Assembly: GCA_003725585.1 (NCBI GenBank)
Contig: RJMB01000006.1
Span: forward strand, 1 to 64,000
Source: Halostreptopolyspora alba
GTDB lineage: Bacteria; Actinomycetota; Actinomycetes; Streptosporangiales; Streptosporangiaceae
Length of the DNA stretch: 64,000 nucleotides
Direction of reading: 5' to 3'
This document shows, one piece after another, positions 53,979 to 63,267 of this stretch (positions within the stretch are counted from its first letter, which is position 1; every line of letters begins with the position of its first letter). The translations under genes were made by a program, and so were the position numbers. A model generated the notes under the pieces. It was not told the DNA's origin. It saw only the letters and a program-made list of their open reading frames with translations, and searched no databases.

Positions 53979-54291
53979 CATCGCGTGGTTGTACTGCGAA
54001 GATCGTTTTCCTTGTCTTCCGCGATCCTCGGCGTTTCTTTCGTGAGGGGTGTTCCCGGATTGGCTGCGCAGAGTTACTATATCGAGTTCTAAGTGGATTC
54101 GTATTTTCGTAGTTTGAAAGTACTGTGGAGATTGTCTTCCCGGGTATGTCTCACGGTTCGGGATGAATGAATCAGCAGGCGCGTGAGGACCGTTAAACTG
54201 GCCGTCAATCCCACCTCAGGGGGCAATTCGCGCGAGGGCTCAGGGGGCTTATGAGGCTTTGCGCAGGAGCGGGATAGGGGGGCGGAATGCC

Positions 54292-54378
54292 ATGAGCGCA
54301 CTGCTGGTGAAACTTGCGTACCTGGCAATCGAATCCGCGTGGCTCGTGACGACGGTCGCCGGGTGGTCATGGTGGTAG
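54292..54378 (+). CDS. Possible 28-aa hydrophobic leader peptide
   Basis: A 28-codon ORF (MSALLVKLAYLAIESAW, ending VAGWSWW) begins at ATG 54292 with AGGGGGGCGG about ten bases upstream. It is one short membrane-like helix with a Trp-rich end. It stops 58 bp before the HD-GYP start and could be a leader peptide or a small membrane protein. There is no homologue I recognise; it may be chance. Confidence 0.35.
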   Translation: MSALLVKLAYLAIESAWLVTTVAGWSWW

Positions 54379-54436
54379 AACGGAACAGGTGAAACCATGA
54401 CAGCTCGGTCGGCAATGCGGCGGGAGGTACCGGGAA

Positions 54437-55783
54437 TTGCGTTCGCTTCCTCTGGCGGCCCGGTTGTATGTCGGCCTCGTGGCGTCAACGGCGATCACCG
54501 TCGTCGTGCTCGGCAGCTACGACGGGATTGATCCCGCGACGTTGGTCCTGGTCGCGATACTGTTCGTGATCGCCGAATCCATCAGCACGATGGTCGACAG
54601 TGGAAAGGCCGGTATCTCGCCGAGTTCGTCGGCCTCCCTGGCGGCCGTCGTCCTGGTCGGGCCGGTCGGGGCCGCCGTGGTGGGGTTCGCGTCGTGCCTG
54701 ATCCTCAGGCGTCAGAGCATCGTCAAGCGGGTGTTCAACGGCGCCCAGTTCGCCCTCGCGGGGTACGCGGCGGGCTGGGTCTTTCGGATGCTGGGCGGCG
54801 ACATCGGTGTGCCCGAACGCGGCGACTTCCCCTGGATCGTGTTGCCGTTCACCGCGGCGATCCTGGCGCACACGGTCGTCAACGGCGCGCTCGTGGCCGG
54901 TCTCATGTGGTTCCTGGGTGTGGTGCGCATCCAGCGGCCGCACCGGATCCGTTGGCGCCCCGTGGCCACTCTGGAACTCTCCTCGATCGGCTACGGGATG
55001 CTCGGCCTGTTCATCGCCGCGATCTGGGGGGTGGTCGGGCCGTTCGCCGTTCTGCTGGTGCTGCTGCCGTTGTTCATCGCGCGCTGGACCTTCGACCAGT
55101 ACGTCGCCGAGCAACGCGCGCACGAGGCGACCCTGGCCACGCTCTGCCAGGCGGTGGAGACGAAGGACTACTACACCCGCGGCCACTGTATGCGGGTGTC
55201 GAAGGCGTCCGCGCTCGTCGCGGAGGAGCTCGGCATGCACGCCGAGCGGGTGCACACCATCCGGTACGCGGGCATGTTGCACGATGTCGGCAAACTCGGG
55301 GTGCCGACCAAGGTGCTGCAGAAACCCGGGAAACTCACCGAGGAGGAGTTCGCGGCCATCCAACTGCACCCCATGCGCGGCTACGAGATCGTCCGCGAGA
55401 TCGGATTCCTCGACGAGGCGCTCGCCGGGATCATGCACCACCACGAGCGTATGGACGGCCGCGGCTACCCCATGGGCCTCGTCGGCAGTGACATCCCGGA
55501 GTTCGCCCGCATCATCTCGGTGGCGGACGCCTTCGACTGCATGACCTCGACACGCTCCTACCGCAACGCGCGCTCCGTCTCGGAGACGATCACCGAGCTA
55601 CGCCGTTGCGCCGGAACCCAGTTCGACCCGGTCATGGTGGACGCCCTGATCAGCGCGATCGAACGTGAGGGCTGGGATCCGGGAGTCGTGGAGCCACCCG
55701 ACGACGACGTCGCCGAGGTGGCCCAACAGGACCACGACGACCCCAGCGTCCCGTTGCGCCTGGAAGGGGAGGGCGAACGGTGA
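54437..55783 (+). CDS. Membrane-bound HD-GYP domain protein (probable c-di-GMP phosphodiesterase)
   Basis: This 448 aa protein has an N-terminal multi-helix membrane sensor (about seven helices, residues ~5-215) joined to a cytosolic HD-GYP domain (~225-410). The metal and substrate motifs are intact: GMLHDVGKLGVP (HD), HHHERMDGRGYP (HHE...GYP) and DAFDCMTSTRSYR. HD-GYP proteins hydrolyse cyclic-di-GMP. TTG 54437 has GGGAGG ten bases upstream; the helix-forming MRSLPLAARLYVGLV starts there. The stop overlaps the next HD gene (GTGA). A BldD-like box lies ~460 bp upstream. Confidence 0.88.
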   Translation: MRSLPLAARLYVGLVASTAITVVVLGSYDGIDPATLVLVAILFVIAESISTMVDSGKAGISPSSSASLAAVVLVGPVGAAVVGFASCLILRRQSIVKRVFNGAQFALAGYAAGWVFRMLGGDIGVPERGDFPWIVLPFTAAILAHTVVNGALVAGLMWFLGVVRIQRPHRIRWRPVATLELSSIGYGMLGLFIAAIWGVVGPFAVLLVLLPLFIARWTFDQYVAEQRAHEATLATLCQAVETKDYYTRGHCMRVSKASALVAEELGMHAERVHTIRYAGMLHDVGKLGVPTKVLQKPGKLTEEEFAAIQLHPMRGYEIVREIGFLDEALAGIMHHHERMDGRGYPMGLVGSDIPEFARIISVADAFDCMTSTRSYRNARSVSETITELRRCAGTQFDPVMVDALISAIEREGWDPGVVEPPDDDVAEVAQQDHDDPSVPLRLEGEGER

Positions 55784-57087
55784 TCACGACACTGGGGAGT
55801 CCGCTCAAGGAGGAGCCCAAGCGCGCCGCGCAACCGAGGAACCGCATCGACCCGGCGCGGTCTGTGGTGATCGTCGCCGCGGTGACGTGCGCCGTCGGCT
55901 CGCTGCTGTGGACGCTGTTCACGGGGTTCGTGGATCCCGATGTCGCACTCGCGTTCGGGGTGCTGATCGCCGTGGGTGAGCTCGCCCGCATCACCCTGCC
56001 TGGTAACCGCGAGGTCGCACCGATCGCGTCGGCCGGCGCCATTGGCTACACGTTCCTGCTCGACGTGGGTGGTGACCCGGTGAACCACTCCGCCTGGCAG
56101 GTCATCGCCGTGGTCTCGGTCGGGATCGCCCTGGGGGCGCTGCCGCACATCGCAGTCGGGCGCGCCCCCCGCTGGAGCGACCTCGCGCGACGCGGCCTGG
56201 TCGTTGTGCTGATCGCGCTGGCCTTCCGCCCCTTCGCGGAACGGATGTCGCCGGACTCCCAACACTGGTGGCTCGTGCTGTGCGTGATGGCAGCGCTGGT
56301 CATGGCGTCCTGGCTGGTCGACTCCGGGGTCGCCGCCGCCATCCGCGCGGAACGGCTGCGCACCAGGCTGAGCGTGGCGATCCGTGACGAGTCGCGGGCC
56401 CAGTTCGCGCTCGGAATGGCCATCGGTTCCTCGGGCATCCTGATCGCACTGGCCAGCACGGTGACCGGGCTCGCCGGTCTACTGGTGTTCACAGCGCCGC
56501 TGCTGGTCACCCAGGTCGCCTTCCGGCGCTACGCCGAGATCCGGCTCACCTACCTGCAGACCGTGCGCGCGCTGTCGCGGGTCACCGAGGTGGGCGGGTA
56601 TGTCGAGACGGGCCATTCACGGCGTGTGAGCAGGCTGGCCCACGCGATCGGGTGCGAGATGGGCATGCGTGAGTCGGAACTGCTCGCGCTGGAGTACGCC
56701 TCGCTGATGCACGACATCGGGCAGCTCTCGCTGCGCTCGCCCATCGCCAGTGGCGCGACGGTGCTCGCCTCGCCGCGCGAACAGCGCCGGATCGCCGAGC
56801 TCGGCTCCGCGGTCATCCGGGAGACCGGGGTGCTGGACTCCGTCGCGGAGCTGGTTCGCCGCCAGTGCGAGTCGCTTCACGGCGACGGGGACGACGGCCC
56901 TCCGCCGCTGGGGAGCCGGATCATCAAAGTCGCCAACGCCTTCGACGACCTCGTCGGGGAGTCCACCGACCGCGACCGGGTCGAGGCGGTGCTGCAACGG
57001 CTGCGCATGGACACCGGCCACGAGTACGACCCCGACGTGGTCGAGACGATGGCCCGGGTACTCGACCGGCCGGCGGCCCGGTGGTGA
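55780..57087 (+). CDS. Second membrane HD-domain protein with degenerate GYP motif
   Basis: This 435 aa protein has the same design as its neighbour: a membrane region (residues ~25-245, e.g. SVVIVAAVTCAVGSLLWTLF and GILIALASTVTGLAGLLVF) and a C-terminal HD-type domain. YASLMHDIGQLSL keeps the HD pair, but the HHE...GYP segment reads VRRQCESLHGDGDDGPPP, with the His pair and GYP lost. The later NAFDDLVGESTDR retains the family fold. It probably has reduced or no c-di-GMP activity and may be a sensor or partner. GTG 55780 overlaps the first gene by four bases. Confidence 0.82.
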   Translation: MITTLGSPLKEEPKRAAQPRNRIDPARSVVIVAAVTCAVGSLLWTLFTGFVDPDVALAFGVLIAVGELARITLPGNREVAPIASAGAIGYTFLLDVGGDPVNHSAWQVIAVVSVGIALGALPHIAVGRAPRWSDLARRGLVVVLIALAFRPFAERMSPDSQHWWLVLCVMAALVMASWLVDSGVAAAIRAERLRTRLSVAIRDESRAQFALGMAIGSSGILIALASTVTGLAGLLVFTAPLLVTQVAFRRYAEIRLTYLQTVRALSRVTEVGGYVETGHSRRVSRLAHAIGCEMGMRESELLALEYASLMHDIGQLSLRSPIASGATVLASPREQRRIAELGSAVIRETGVLDSVAELVRRQCESLHGDGDDGPPPLGSRIIKVANAFDDLVGESTDRDRVEAVLQRLRMDTGHEYDPDVVETMARVLDRPAARW

Positions 57088-57129
57088 CCCCGGGGGTCGG
57101 CGCTCGGCGCGGCGCCACCGGGTGCCCTC

Positions 57130-58797
57130 TCAGACCCCCATGGTCTTGCGGGGGTAGACGTTCTCCGGGTCGGTGGCGACGTTGACCATGTAGGGCACAC
57201 CGGAGTCGAACGCGCGGCGCAGCGCGGGCCCGATCTCCGCGGGGTCGGTGACCAGCTCGCCACCCCCGCCGAGTGTGCGGACCACCTCGTCGTAGCGGGT
57301 CTGCGGGGCGAGATCGGCGGCGACGTCGTAGCCGTAGATCATCCGCATCGGCGCCTTCTCCAGGCCCCAGATGCCGTTGTTGCCGCACACCATGACCACG
57401 GGGAGCTCGTGCCGCACGAGGGTGTCGACATCCATGAGCGAGAAACCGGCCGCGCCGTCACCCATGAGCGTCACCACCTGCGACGAGGGGCGCGCCAGCC
57501 GAGCCGCGATGGAGTAGCCCATGCCCGTGCCCAGGCACCCGAACGGACCCGGGTCGAGCCAGGTACCGGGCTGGCGCGGCTCGACGTACTTTCCGGCGTA
57601 GGAGACGAAGTCACCGCCGTCGCCGATCACCACGGCGTCGTCGTCCAGCACCCGGTTGAGCTCGCCGTAGACGCGGGCGGGATGGATCGGGTGGGCGTCA
57701 CTGTCGAGCGCCTCGGCGTCGGCCTCGTTGGCTTCGGCGGAGGCGGCGGCGAGACGCTCGCGCCACTCCGGGACCCGGGTGCCGGGGCGGGCCTCGTCCC
57801 CGAGCGCCCGCAGGATCTCCGAGAGGTCACCCGAGGCCGAGCCAGCCAGCGTCAGGTGCGCGGCGATCTGGTGGGACGAGTCGGTCACGTGGGCCACCTT
57901 CGCCGGGGGCGCGCCGTCCTTGCCGCCGAACATGCCGTGTCCCAGGCGGAAGTCCAAGGGCGCGCCGACCACCACCACCAGGTCGGCCTGGCCGAGCGCG
58001 ACGCCCCGCGCGCGGGTGGCCAGCAGGGGGTGGCGCGCCGGCAGCACGCCGCGCCCCTGGCCGTTGGTGATGACGGGGACGCCGAGCTCCTCGGCGACCG
58101 CGCGGGCGGTGTGCTCGGCGCCGTCGAGCCAGACGTCGGAGCCGTAGACGAGAACGGGGCGCTCCGCCTCGCCGATGAGCCTCGCGATGTCGGAGACACG
58201 GTGCGGGTCCGGGGAGCGGTCGGGTGGGGTGGTCCCCCCGGCGAGGTCGACCTCCGCCTGGTCGTAGAGGTGATCCATGGGCACGTCCACGAACACGGGG
58301 CCACGGTGGGCGGTGTTGGCCAGTGTGAACGCGTCGTCCAGGCTCGCGCCGATCTCCTTGGTGTCGTGCACGGTCCGGGCGCGCTTGGTGATCGTGTCGA
58401 GCAGCGGCGGCTGGTCGAGCTCTTGGAGCAGGCCCTGACCCCAGCGGGCGTCGGGGGCGCGGCCGCCGACGAGGACCATGGGGGAGCCGTTGAAGTGCGC
58501 CGTCGCGACCCCACTGACGGCGTTGGTCACGCCGGGACCGGCGGTGACCACGGCCAGGCCCGCCCGGCGGTCGAGCTTGCCCATCGCCTCGGCGGCGAAC
58601 ACGGCGGTCTGCTCGTGCCGGACGTCGAGCAGCCGCATGGTCGGATCGGGCTGCACGGCCGCGTCGTAGAGAGGGAACACGTGGCCCCCGCTGAGGGTGA
58701 ACATTGTTTCGACGCCGTGCCGTCGGGCCGCCGCGACCGCGTGTGATCCGCCGTGGCCGGTCAACCGGCCGGTGAGCCGAGACGGGGACTCAGCCAT
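57130..58797 (-). CDS. ilvG: TPP-dependent acetolactate-synthase-family enzyme (IlvG-like)
   Basis: This 555 aa thiamine-diphosphate enzyme has the three usual domains. The N-terminal PYR domain has the catalytic Glu in DVRHEQTAVFAAEAM. A central nucleotide-binding domain follows, then a C-terminal PP domain with the TPP/Mg motif GDGAAGFSLMDVDTLV...NNGIWGLEK. It resembles mycobacterial IlvG (Rv1820), one of several AHAS-like paralogues, and lacks an adjacent regulatory IlvN subunit. It may make acetolactate or use another 2-oxoacid or oxalyl substrate. ATG 58797 has AGGAGG nine bases upstream. Confidence 0.85.
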   Translation of the reverse strand: MAESPSRLTGRLTGHGGSHAVAAARRHGVETMFTLSGGHVFPLYDAAVQPDPTMRLLDVRHEQTAVFAAEAMGKLDRRAGLAVVTAGPGVTNAVSGVATAHFNGSPMVLVGGRAPDARWGQGLLQELDQPPLLDTITKRARTVHDTKEIGASLDDAFTLANTAHRGPVFVDVPMDHLYDQAEVDLAGGTTPPDRSPDPHRVSDIARLIGEAERPVLVYGSDVWLDGAEHTARAVAEELGVPVITNGQGRGVLPARHPLLATRARGVALGQADLVVVVGAPLDFRLGHGMFGGKDGAPPAKVAHVTDSSHQIAAHLTLAGSASGDLSEILRALGDEARPGTRVPEWRERLAAASAEANEADAEALDSDAHPIHPARVYGELNRVLDDDAVVIGDGGDFVSYAGKYVEPRQPGTWLDPGPFGCLGTGMGYSIAARLARPSSQVVTLMGDGAAGFSLMDVDTLVRHELPVVMVCGNNGIWGLEKAPMRMIYGYDVAADLAPQTRYDEVVRTLGGGGELVTDPAEIGPALRRAFDSGVPYMVNVATDPENVYPRKTMGV

Positions 58798-58953
58798 AGC
58801 ACTCTCCTCCTCGCGCGCCTTGTCGACCTCCTTAACTTACCACTGAGTAGGTTTCGGGGTGATCCGCTCCACAGTCCCGGTTCCCGGGTGCCGCTGTGAC
58901 GGAGGGTGGAGCCTCATCGCGGCGTGAGGGGCCACCCTCCGCGATGGGGCGAG

Positions 58954-59265
58954 TCAGGAGGGGTCTCCGGGTTCGACCGGTTCCAAGCCCTCCGGGTCAC
59001 GCAGCCAGCGCCCGCCCTCAGGTGAGCGTACGATCAGCCGCACCCCGGACGACACGCGGCTGTGCGCGTAGCCCACCACCACGGGAAGCTCCCCGGGGTC
59101 GTCATCCTCGCCGGTGCCGGGGTCCTCGGCGGGCCAGTCCGACACGTGGCGTACCGCGCACCCCGGTGGGAAAGCCTCGCGCAGTAGACGACGCCGCGCG
59201 AGCGCGTCGAGCGCGGTCACCCCCTCGATGTCCTCGGTGTTGTTGACGACGTTCTTCCTGTTCAC
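58954..59265 (-). CDS. Hypothetical protein
   Basis: This 103 aa hypothetical protein starts MNRKNVVNNTEDIEGVTALD at GTG 59265, with GGAG about ten bases upstream; the frame is open further but crosses the promoter region of the divergent XRE gene. It is acidic in the middle (AEDPGTGEDDDPGELP) and has a single Cys. The C-terminal half (RLIVRSPEGGRWLRDPEG) looks like a small beta-rich domain. I recognise no family. It lies 156 bp beyond the TPP-enzyme gene start, same strand. Confidence 0.5.
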   Translation of the reverse strand: MNRKNVVNNTEDIEGVTALDALARRRLLREAFPPGCAVRHVSDWPAEDPGTGEDDDPGELPVVVGYAHSRVSSGVRLIVRSPEGGRWLRDPEGLEPVEPGDPS

Positions 59266-59341
59266 CGGGCCACTACTCCATCCGTTCGCGCTGGTGTGTA
59301 CGGCCTCACCGCGAACCCCCCCCCGCGCCACCAAGGACGGT

Positions 59342-59356
59342 ACTGTGCACCACAGT
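59342..59356. promoter_or_regulatory. Perfect palindrome, candidate operator
   Basis: ACTGTG-CAC-CACAGT is a perfect inverted repeat in the 305 bp divergent region between the hypothetical gene and the XRE regulator. Otherwise that region shows no ORF. A regulator site is inferred only from symmetry and position. Confidence 0.35.
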
Positions 59357-59570
59357 TCCTCACCTGCTCCCGATCAGTTGGGGACAAAGCCCTGGCCGGT
59401 GCTGTGATCACTGGTCAGGGCCGTTGTCGTTACCGGCGATCCGAATATCTCGGTCTCGCGAACCAAGAATCCCTTCAACAGGTTTTCGGTCGCTAGTACC
59501 TCAACGGGACCGGTGATTTTCGTTGGCCCTTGTAGACGCTTGTTCTCCTCCTGTAGTTGGATGTCGCGGC

Positions 59571-60389
59571 ATGGCGGACAAGGCACGGCCGGAATGGCTC
59601 AGGATTGGACGGCAGATACGGCGGACACGGGAGGCGAACAGGTACTCGTTGGAGCGCCTCTCACGCTCGCTGACCATCACGCCGGCCATGGTGAGCGCGA
59701 TCGAACGTGGGACTCGGGCCTGCAAACCGGAGTACGCCGAAGAAATCGACGTGGCTCTGAACACCGGCGGTAAGATCCGACGGCTGGTGGAGAGCATGAA
59801 CTCGCGCCCCGGGCTGCCGGACTGGTTCCGCGACACCGAGCGCCTTCAACGGATCGCGACAGAGATCCGTGAGTTTCAGCTTGGTCTGATACCGGGGCTC
59901 TTGCAGACGGAGGACTACGCGCGGGTGCTGCTCCGCGCCGGTGAGCCAACAGCCTCCGAGGAACAGGTCGAGGCGCTGGTGCAGGCCCGTATCGCACGTC
60001 AGGAACTACTCTGGGGTGACAGTCCCCCTCGGTTCTTCGCCGTCTTGGACGAGGGCGTACTGGTCCGTCCCGTTGGGGGACGTGAGATCATGAGTCGCCA
60101 ACTCGAATGGCTGTTGTCCGCGTCCGAGAGCGCCCATGTCGTCGTGCAGGTGGTCCCCATGTCGACAGCTCCGCACCCGGGACTGGACGGTTCGTTCCAA
60201 CTCATCAAGCTGGAAAGGGACCGGGTGGAGCAGGCCCTCGTTCTGGAGACCCGCGTGTCGGGCGCTCCGGAGGACGAGCCGGAGCGTGTCGGTGAATACG
60301 TGCGGGTCTTCGAGGACCTGCGGGCATCGGCCCTTCCCCCAGCCGCGTCGTACGACCTCATCAGAAAGGTGCAGGGAGAGTTCCAGTGA
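59571..60389 (+). CDS. XRE-family regulator with DUF5753 domain
   Basis: This 272 aa regulator has an N-terminal helix-turn-helix (RIGRQIRRTREANRYSLERL, SLTITPAMVSAIERG; residues ~8-50). The actinobacterial DUF5753 domain follows (LIPGLLQTEDYARVLL, QLEWLLSASESAHVVVQVVP, GSFQLIKLE). These BldB/AbaA-like pairs (XRE-DUF5753 with DUF397) are abundant in morphologically complex actinomycetes and modulate development or antibiotic production. ATG 59571 begins the family-typical MADKARPEWLRIG. The stop overlaps the DUF397 gene by four bases. Confidence 0.92.
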   Translation: MADKARPEWLRIGRQIRRTREANRYSLERLSRSLTITPAMVSAIERGTRACKPEYAEEIDVALNTGGKIRRLVESMNSRPGLPDWFRDTERLQRIATEIREFQLGLIPGLLQTEDYARVLLRAGEPTASEEQVEALVQARIARQELLWGDSPPRFFAVLDEGVLVRPVGGREIMSRQLEWLLSASESAHVVVQVVPMSTAPHPGLDGSFQLIKLERDRVEQALVLETRVSGAPEDEPERVGEYVRVFEDLRASALPPAASYDLIRKVQGEFQ

Positions 60390-60580
60390 GAATCATCGAC
60401 CGCACGTGGCGCACGAGTAGCTACAGCAACTCCAAGGGCGGCAACTGTGTCGAGGTCGCCGGCACCACGGCGTGTGGTGTTGCTGTTCGTGACACCCGCC
60501 ATCGGGAGCAGGGGTACCTGGTGTTCGACTCCGCCGCGTGGGCGGCGTTCCTGCGCGAGGTGCGGGCTGGCGAGATGTAG
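60386..60580 (+). CDS. DUF397-domain protein (partner of the XRE regulator)
   Basis: This 64 aa DUF397 protein has the typical WRTSSYSNSKGGNCVEVAG start, VAVRDTRHREQGYLVFDS middle and WAAFLREVRAGEM end. DUF397 proteins are thought to bind or antagonise the neighbouring XRE-DUF5753 protein in a toxin-antitoxin-like arrangement. GTG 60386 overlaps the XRE stop (GTGA), so synthesis is coupled. No further partner gene follows. Confidence 0.92.
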   Translation: MRIIDRTWRTSSYSNSKGGNCVEVAGTTACGVAVRDTRHREQGYLVFDSAAWAAFLREVRAGEM

Positions 60581-60778
60581 GTTCCGCCCCGTGTGAGCCG
60601 TGTCCGCGCCCGACCGGCGGGGAGGCGAGCGCCCCTCTCGCCGCTCGTGTAACCACCGGGGGCAGCACCGACCGGTCCCCGTAGTGGGGCGTGGCCGGCG
60701 TGCCGTCGAGCGCGCGGCCGCACCGTCGCCCGGCGGCGCGCCGGCCGCCCCGACTTCCCGCGACCGTCACACGAATTC

Positions 60779-61522
60779 TCACTCTTCGGCCGGTGGGCGC
60801 AGTCGGGTCACGAACTTGTACCGGTCGCCTCGGTAGAGCGAACGTACCCACTCGACCGGGTGCCCCTCGGCGTCGAAGCTGTGCTGGCAGTGCAGTACCA
60901 GCGGCAGGCCGACGTCCACCGCGAGCAGCCGGGCCTCGTTCGGGGTGGCCAGCACGGTCTCGATCGAGGCTTCGGCCTCGGCCAGCCGCACGTCGTAGGC
61001 CCGGGCGAGCGCCTCGTACAGTGAGGCGTACCGTTCGAGCTGGCGGCGCAGCCCGGGAAACCTGCGCGCGGCCAGATGGGCGGTCTCGACCGCCATGGCC
61101 TCGCCGTTGGCCAGACGTAGCCGCTCGATGCGCAGTACCCGCCCACCCGACCGGATGGCCAGCAGCTCGGCCAGCTGTTCGTCGGCGTTGATATAGCTCA
61201 CGTCGAGGATACGCGTCGCCGGGTGTAGCCCGTGTGAGCGCATCTCCTGGGTGTAGCTGGTGAGTTGCAGGACCTGGGCGACCTTCGGCTTGGCGACGAA
61301 GGTGCCCTTGCCCTGGATGCGCAGCAACCGGCCCTCGACGACCATTTCGGTGAGTGCCTGGCGGACGGTTGTCCGCGAGGTGCCGAACTGGGTCGCGAGA
61401 GCGCGCTCCGGGGGTACCGGGCTGCCCGCCGGCATGGTCTCGATGAGATCCATCAGCTGCTTCTTGACTTGGTAGTACTTGGGGACCCGAGGGGAGTCCT
61501 CGATCGTCTGCTGAGCCGTCAC
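60779..61522 (-). CDS. dasR: DasR: GntR/HutC-family regulator of aminosugar metabolism
   Basis: DasR (247 aa) is a global repressor whose DNA binding is relieved by glucosamine-6-phosphate; in Streptomyces it links N-acetylglucosamine to development and antibiotics. The winged helix ([43 protein letters not shown]) and the UTRA domain ([36 protein letters not shown]) agree closely with S. coelicolor DasR as I remember it. The family end [17 protein letters not shown] is intact. GTG 61522 has GGAGGA ~7 bases upstream. A dre-like site lies 100 bp upstream in the region shared with pdtaS. Confidence 0.92.
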   Translation of the reverse strand: MTAQQTIEDSPRVPKYYQVKKQLMDLIETMPAGSPVPPERALATQFGTSRTTVRQALTEMVVEGRLLRIQGKGTFVAKPKVAQVLQLTSYTQEMRSHGLHPATRILDVSYINADEQLAELLAIRSGGRVLRIERLRLANGEAMAVETAHLAARRFPGLRRQLERYASLYEALARAYDVRLAEAEASIETVLATPNEARLLAVDVGLPLVLHCQHSFDAEGHPVEWVRSLYRGDRYKFVTRLRPPAEE

Positions 61523-61621
61523 GTCGACTTCCTCCACCACATTCCCACCCCGTTCGGCGTCCCGTCGGTGGTCTCGCCGGGTTTGACCGGGCCCGGCAGC
61601 GAACGATCCGAACCGGCGGTT

Positions 61622-61637
61622 ATTGGTTTGGACCACT
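61622..61637. promoter_or_regulatory. dre-like DasR operator
   Basis: The minus-strand sequence AGTGGTCCAAACCAAT matches the DasR responsive element AGTGGTCTAGACCACT at 13 of 16 positions. It lies between the divergent dasR and pdtaS genes, 100 and 50 bp from their starts. Confidence 0.65.
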
Positions 61638-61686
61638 GGTCGAGCCCGTCCCTTGAGTATGCCTTCATCCGTGGGATGATCTGTGA

Positions 61687-63237
61687 GTGCCTCACCTCAG
61701 CGATCTAATTCGTCGGTACACGGCGCTGCGGACCGGTGACCTCGAGTGGTTCCACTCACTGGTCTCCGACTGGCAGCTACTCGCCGATCTGTCCTTCGCC
61801 GACCTCGTGCTCTGGGTGCGGTTGCGGGACGACACCGGATGGGTCGCGGTTTCGCAAATGCGCCCGACCACCGGGCCCACCGCGTTCCAGGACGACCTGG
61901 TGGAGACCATCCTGCGTGACGACCCAACCAGGACGGCCGATACCGAGAGCGCGACACGTGTCCGCGAGAAGCGCCTGCTCATCGACCGTGCGTGGCGCGA
62001 GGGCAGGATCTGCCGCGAGGGTGACCCCGACTGGTCCGGGGGTGTTCCGGTGCGGGAGGAGACGATCCCCGTGCGCCGCGAGGACCGGTTGATCGGGGTG
62101 ATCCAGCGGAGCACCAACCTCAGCGCGGCACGCACGCCCAGCCGGCTGGAGCTGACCTACCTGCAGAGTGCCAGCGACCTGGCGCAGATGATCTCCGAGG
62201 GCGAGTTCCCGTTCAACGACCAGGGGCCGCTGATGGTGCGTTCCCCGCGTGTCGGCGACGGCCTCCTGCGTCTCGACCAGGTCGGCGAGGTGGTCTACGC
62301 CAGCCCCAACGCGCTGTCCGCCTACCGCCGTCTTGGGCTCACCGCGGATCTGGTGGGGACCCGGTTGGATCGGACCACACTGAACCTGGCCGCCACGGGT
62401 GACGCCCGCGACGAGTCACTCACCTGGACCGCGGGTGGGCGGGTACCGCAGGAGTCCGAGGTCGAGGCGCGCGGCTCCACTGTGCAGCTGCGCTCGATCC
62501 CGCTGGTCGTGGAGGGGGTGCGGATTGGCGCGCTGGTGATGGTGCGCGACGTGACCGAGCTGCGTCGGCGTGAGCGTGAGCTGATGACCAAGGACGCGAC
62601 GATCCGCGAGATCCACCACCGCGTGAAGAACAACCTACAGACGGTCGCGGCGCTGCTGCGGCTACAGTCACGCCGGCTGCAGTATTCCGAGGGAAAGATG
62701 GCGTTGGAGGAGGCGGTGCGCCGGGTCGGCTCGATCGCGATCGTGCACGAGATGCTTTCGCACACTCCCGATGAGGTCGTGGACTTCGACGATATCGCCG
62801 ACCGGGTGATCGAGATGGCCGCCGAGGTGTCCTCGACCGGGGCGCGGGTGGAACCGCGGCGCGTGGGCCAGTTCGGGCTGTTGTCGGCGCTGGTCGCCAC
62901 ACCGCTGTCGATGGTGCTGGCGGAGCTGGTGCAGAACTCGATCGAGCATGGTCTGGGCTACGGACCCGGTCGTATCGAGGTGTGGGTGCGCCGTGAGGAC
63001 GACCACTCCGGGGAGGAGGGGGGCGAAGGCAGGCTCTGGATCGAGGTGAGCGACAATGGTGGAGGACTTCCGGCGGAGTTCGACATCGACGGCACACGGA
63101 GTCTGGGGCTACAGATCGTCCGCACTCTGATCGTCGGGGAACTCGGGGGAAAGCTGGATATCACGCCGCAGCAGAGCGGGGGAACCAGGGTCTCGATCGA
63201 GCTTCCGATCGAGCACGGGATCGAGAACATCGTGTGA
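61687..63237 (+). CDS. pdtaS: PdtaS: cytosolic sensor histidine kinase (HisKA_2 type)
   Basis: This 516 aa soluble histidine kinase has an N-terminal GAF-like domain (~residues 5-155) and a PAS-like domain (~175-290). The HisKA_2 domain carries the phospho-His in [20 protein letters not shown], and the HATPase domain has [11 protein letters not shown] (N box) and [13 protein letters not shown] (G1). PdtaS phosphorylates the ANTAR response regulator PdtaR in mycobacteria; no PdtaR-like receiver-ANTAR gene is in the window. GTG 61687. It is convergent with whiB1, exactly as Rv3220c and Rv3219 in M. tuberculosis. Confidence 0.94.
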   Translation: MPHLSDLIRRYTALRTGDLEWFHSLVSDWQLLADLSFADLVLWVRLRDDTGWVAVSQMRPTTGPTAFQDDLVETILRDDPTRTADTESATRVREKRLLIDRAWREGRICREGDPDWSGGVPVREETIPVRREDRLIGVIQRSTNLSAARTPSRLELTYLQSASDLAQMISEGEFPFNDQGPLMVRSPRVGDGLLRLDQVGEVVYASPNALSAYRRLGLTADLVGTRLDRTTLNLAATGDARDESLTWTAGGRVPQESEVEARGSTVQLRSIPLVVEGVRIGALVMVRDVTELRRRERELMTKDATIREIHHRVKNNLQTVAALLRLQSRRLQYSEGKMALEEAVRRVGSIAIVHEMLSHTPDEVVDFDDIADRVIEMAAEVSSTGARVEPRRVGQFGLLSALVATPLSMVLAELVQNSIEHGLGYGPGRIEVWVRREDDHSGEEGGEGRLWIEVSDNGGGLPAEFDIDGTRSLGLQIVRTLIVGELGGKLDITPQQSGGTRVSIELPIEHGIENIV

Positions 63238-63267
63238 GGATGTGTGAGGAAGCGGGCCTCCCGCGGC

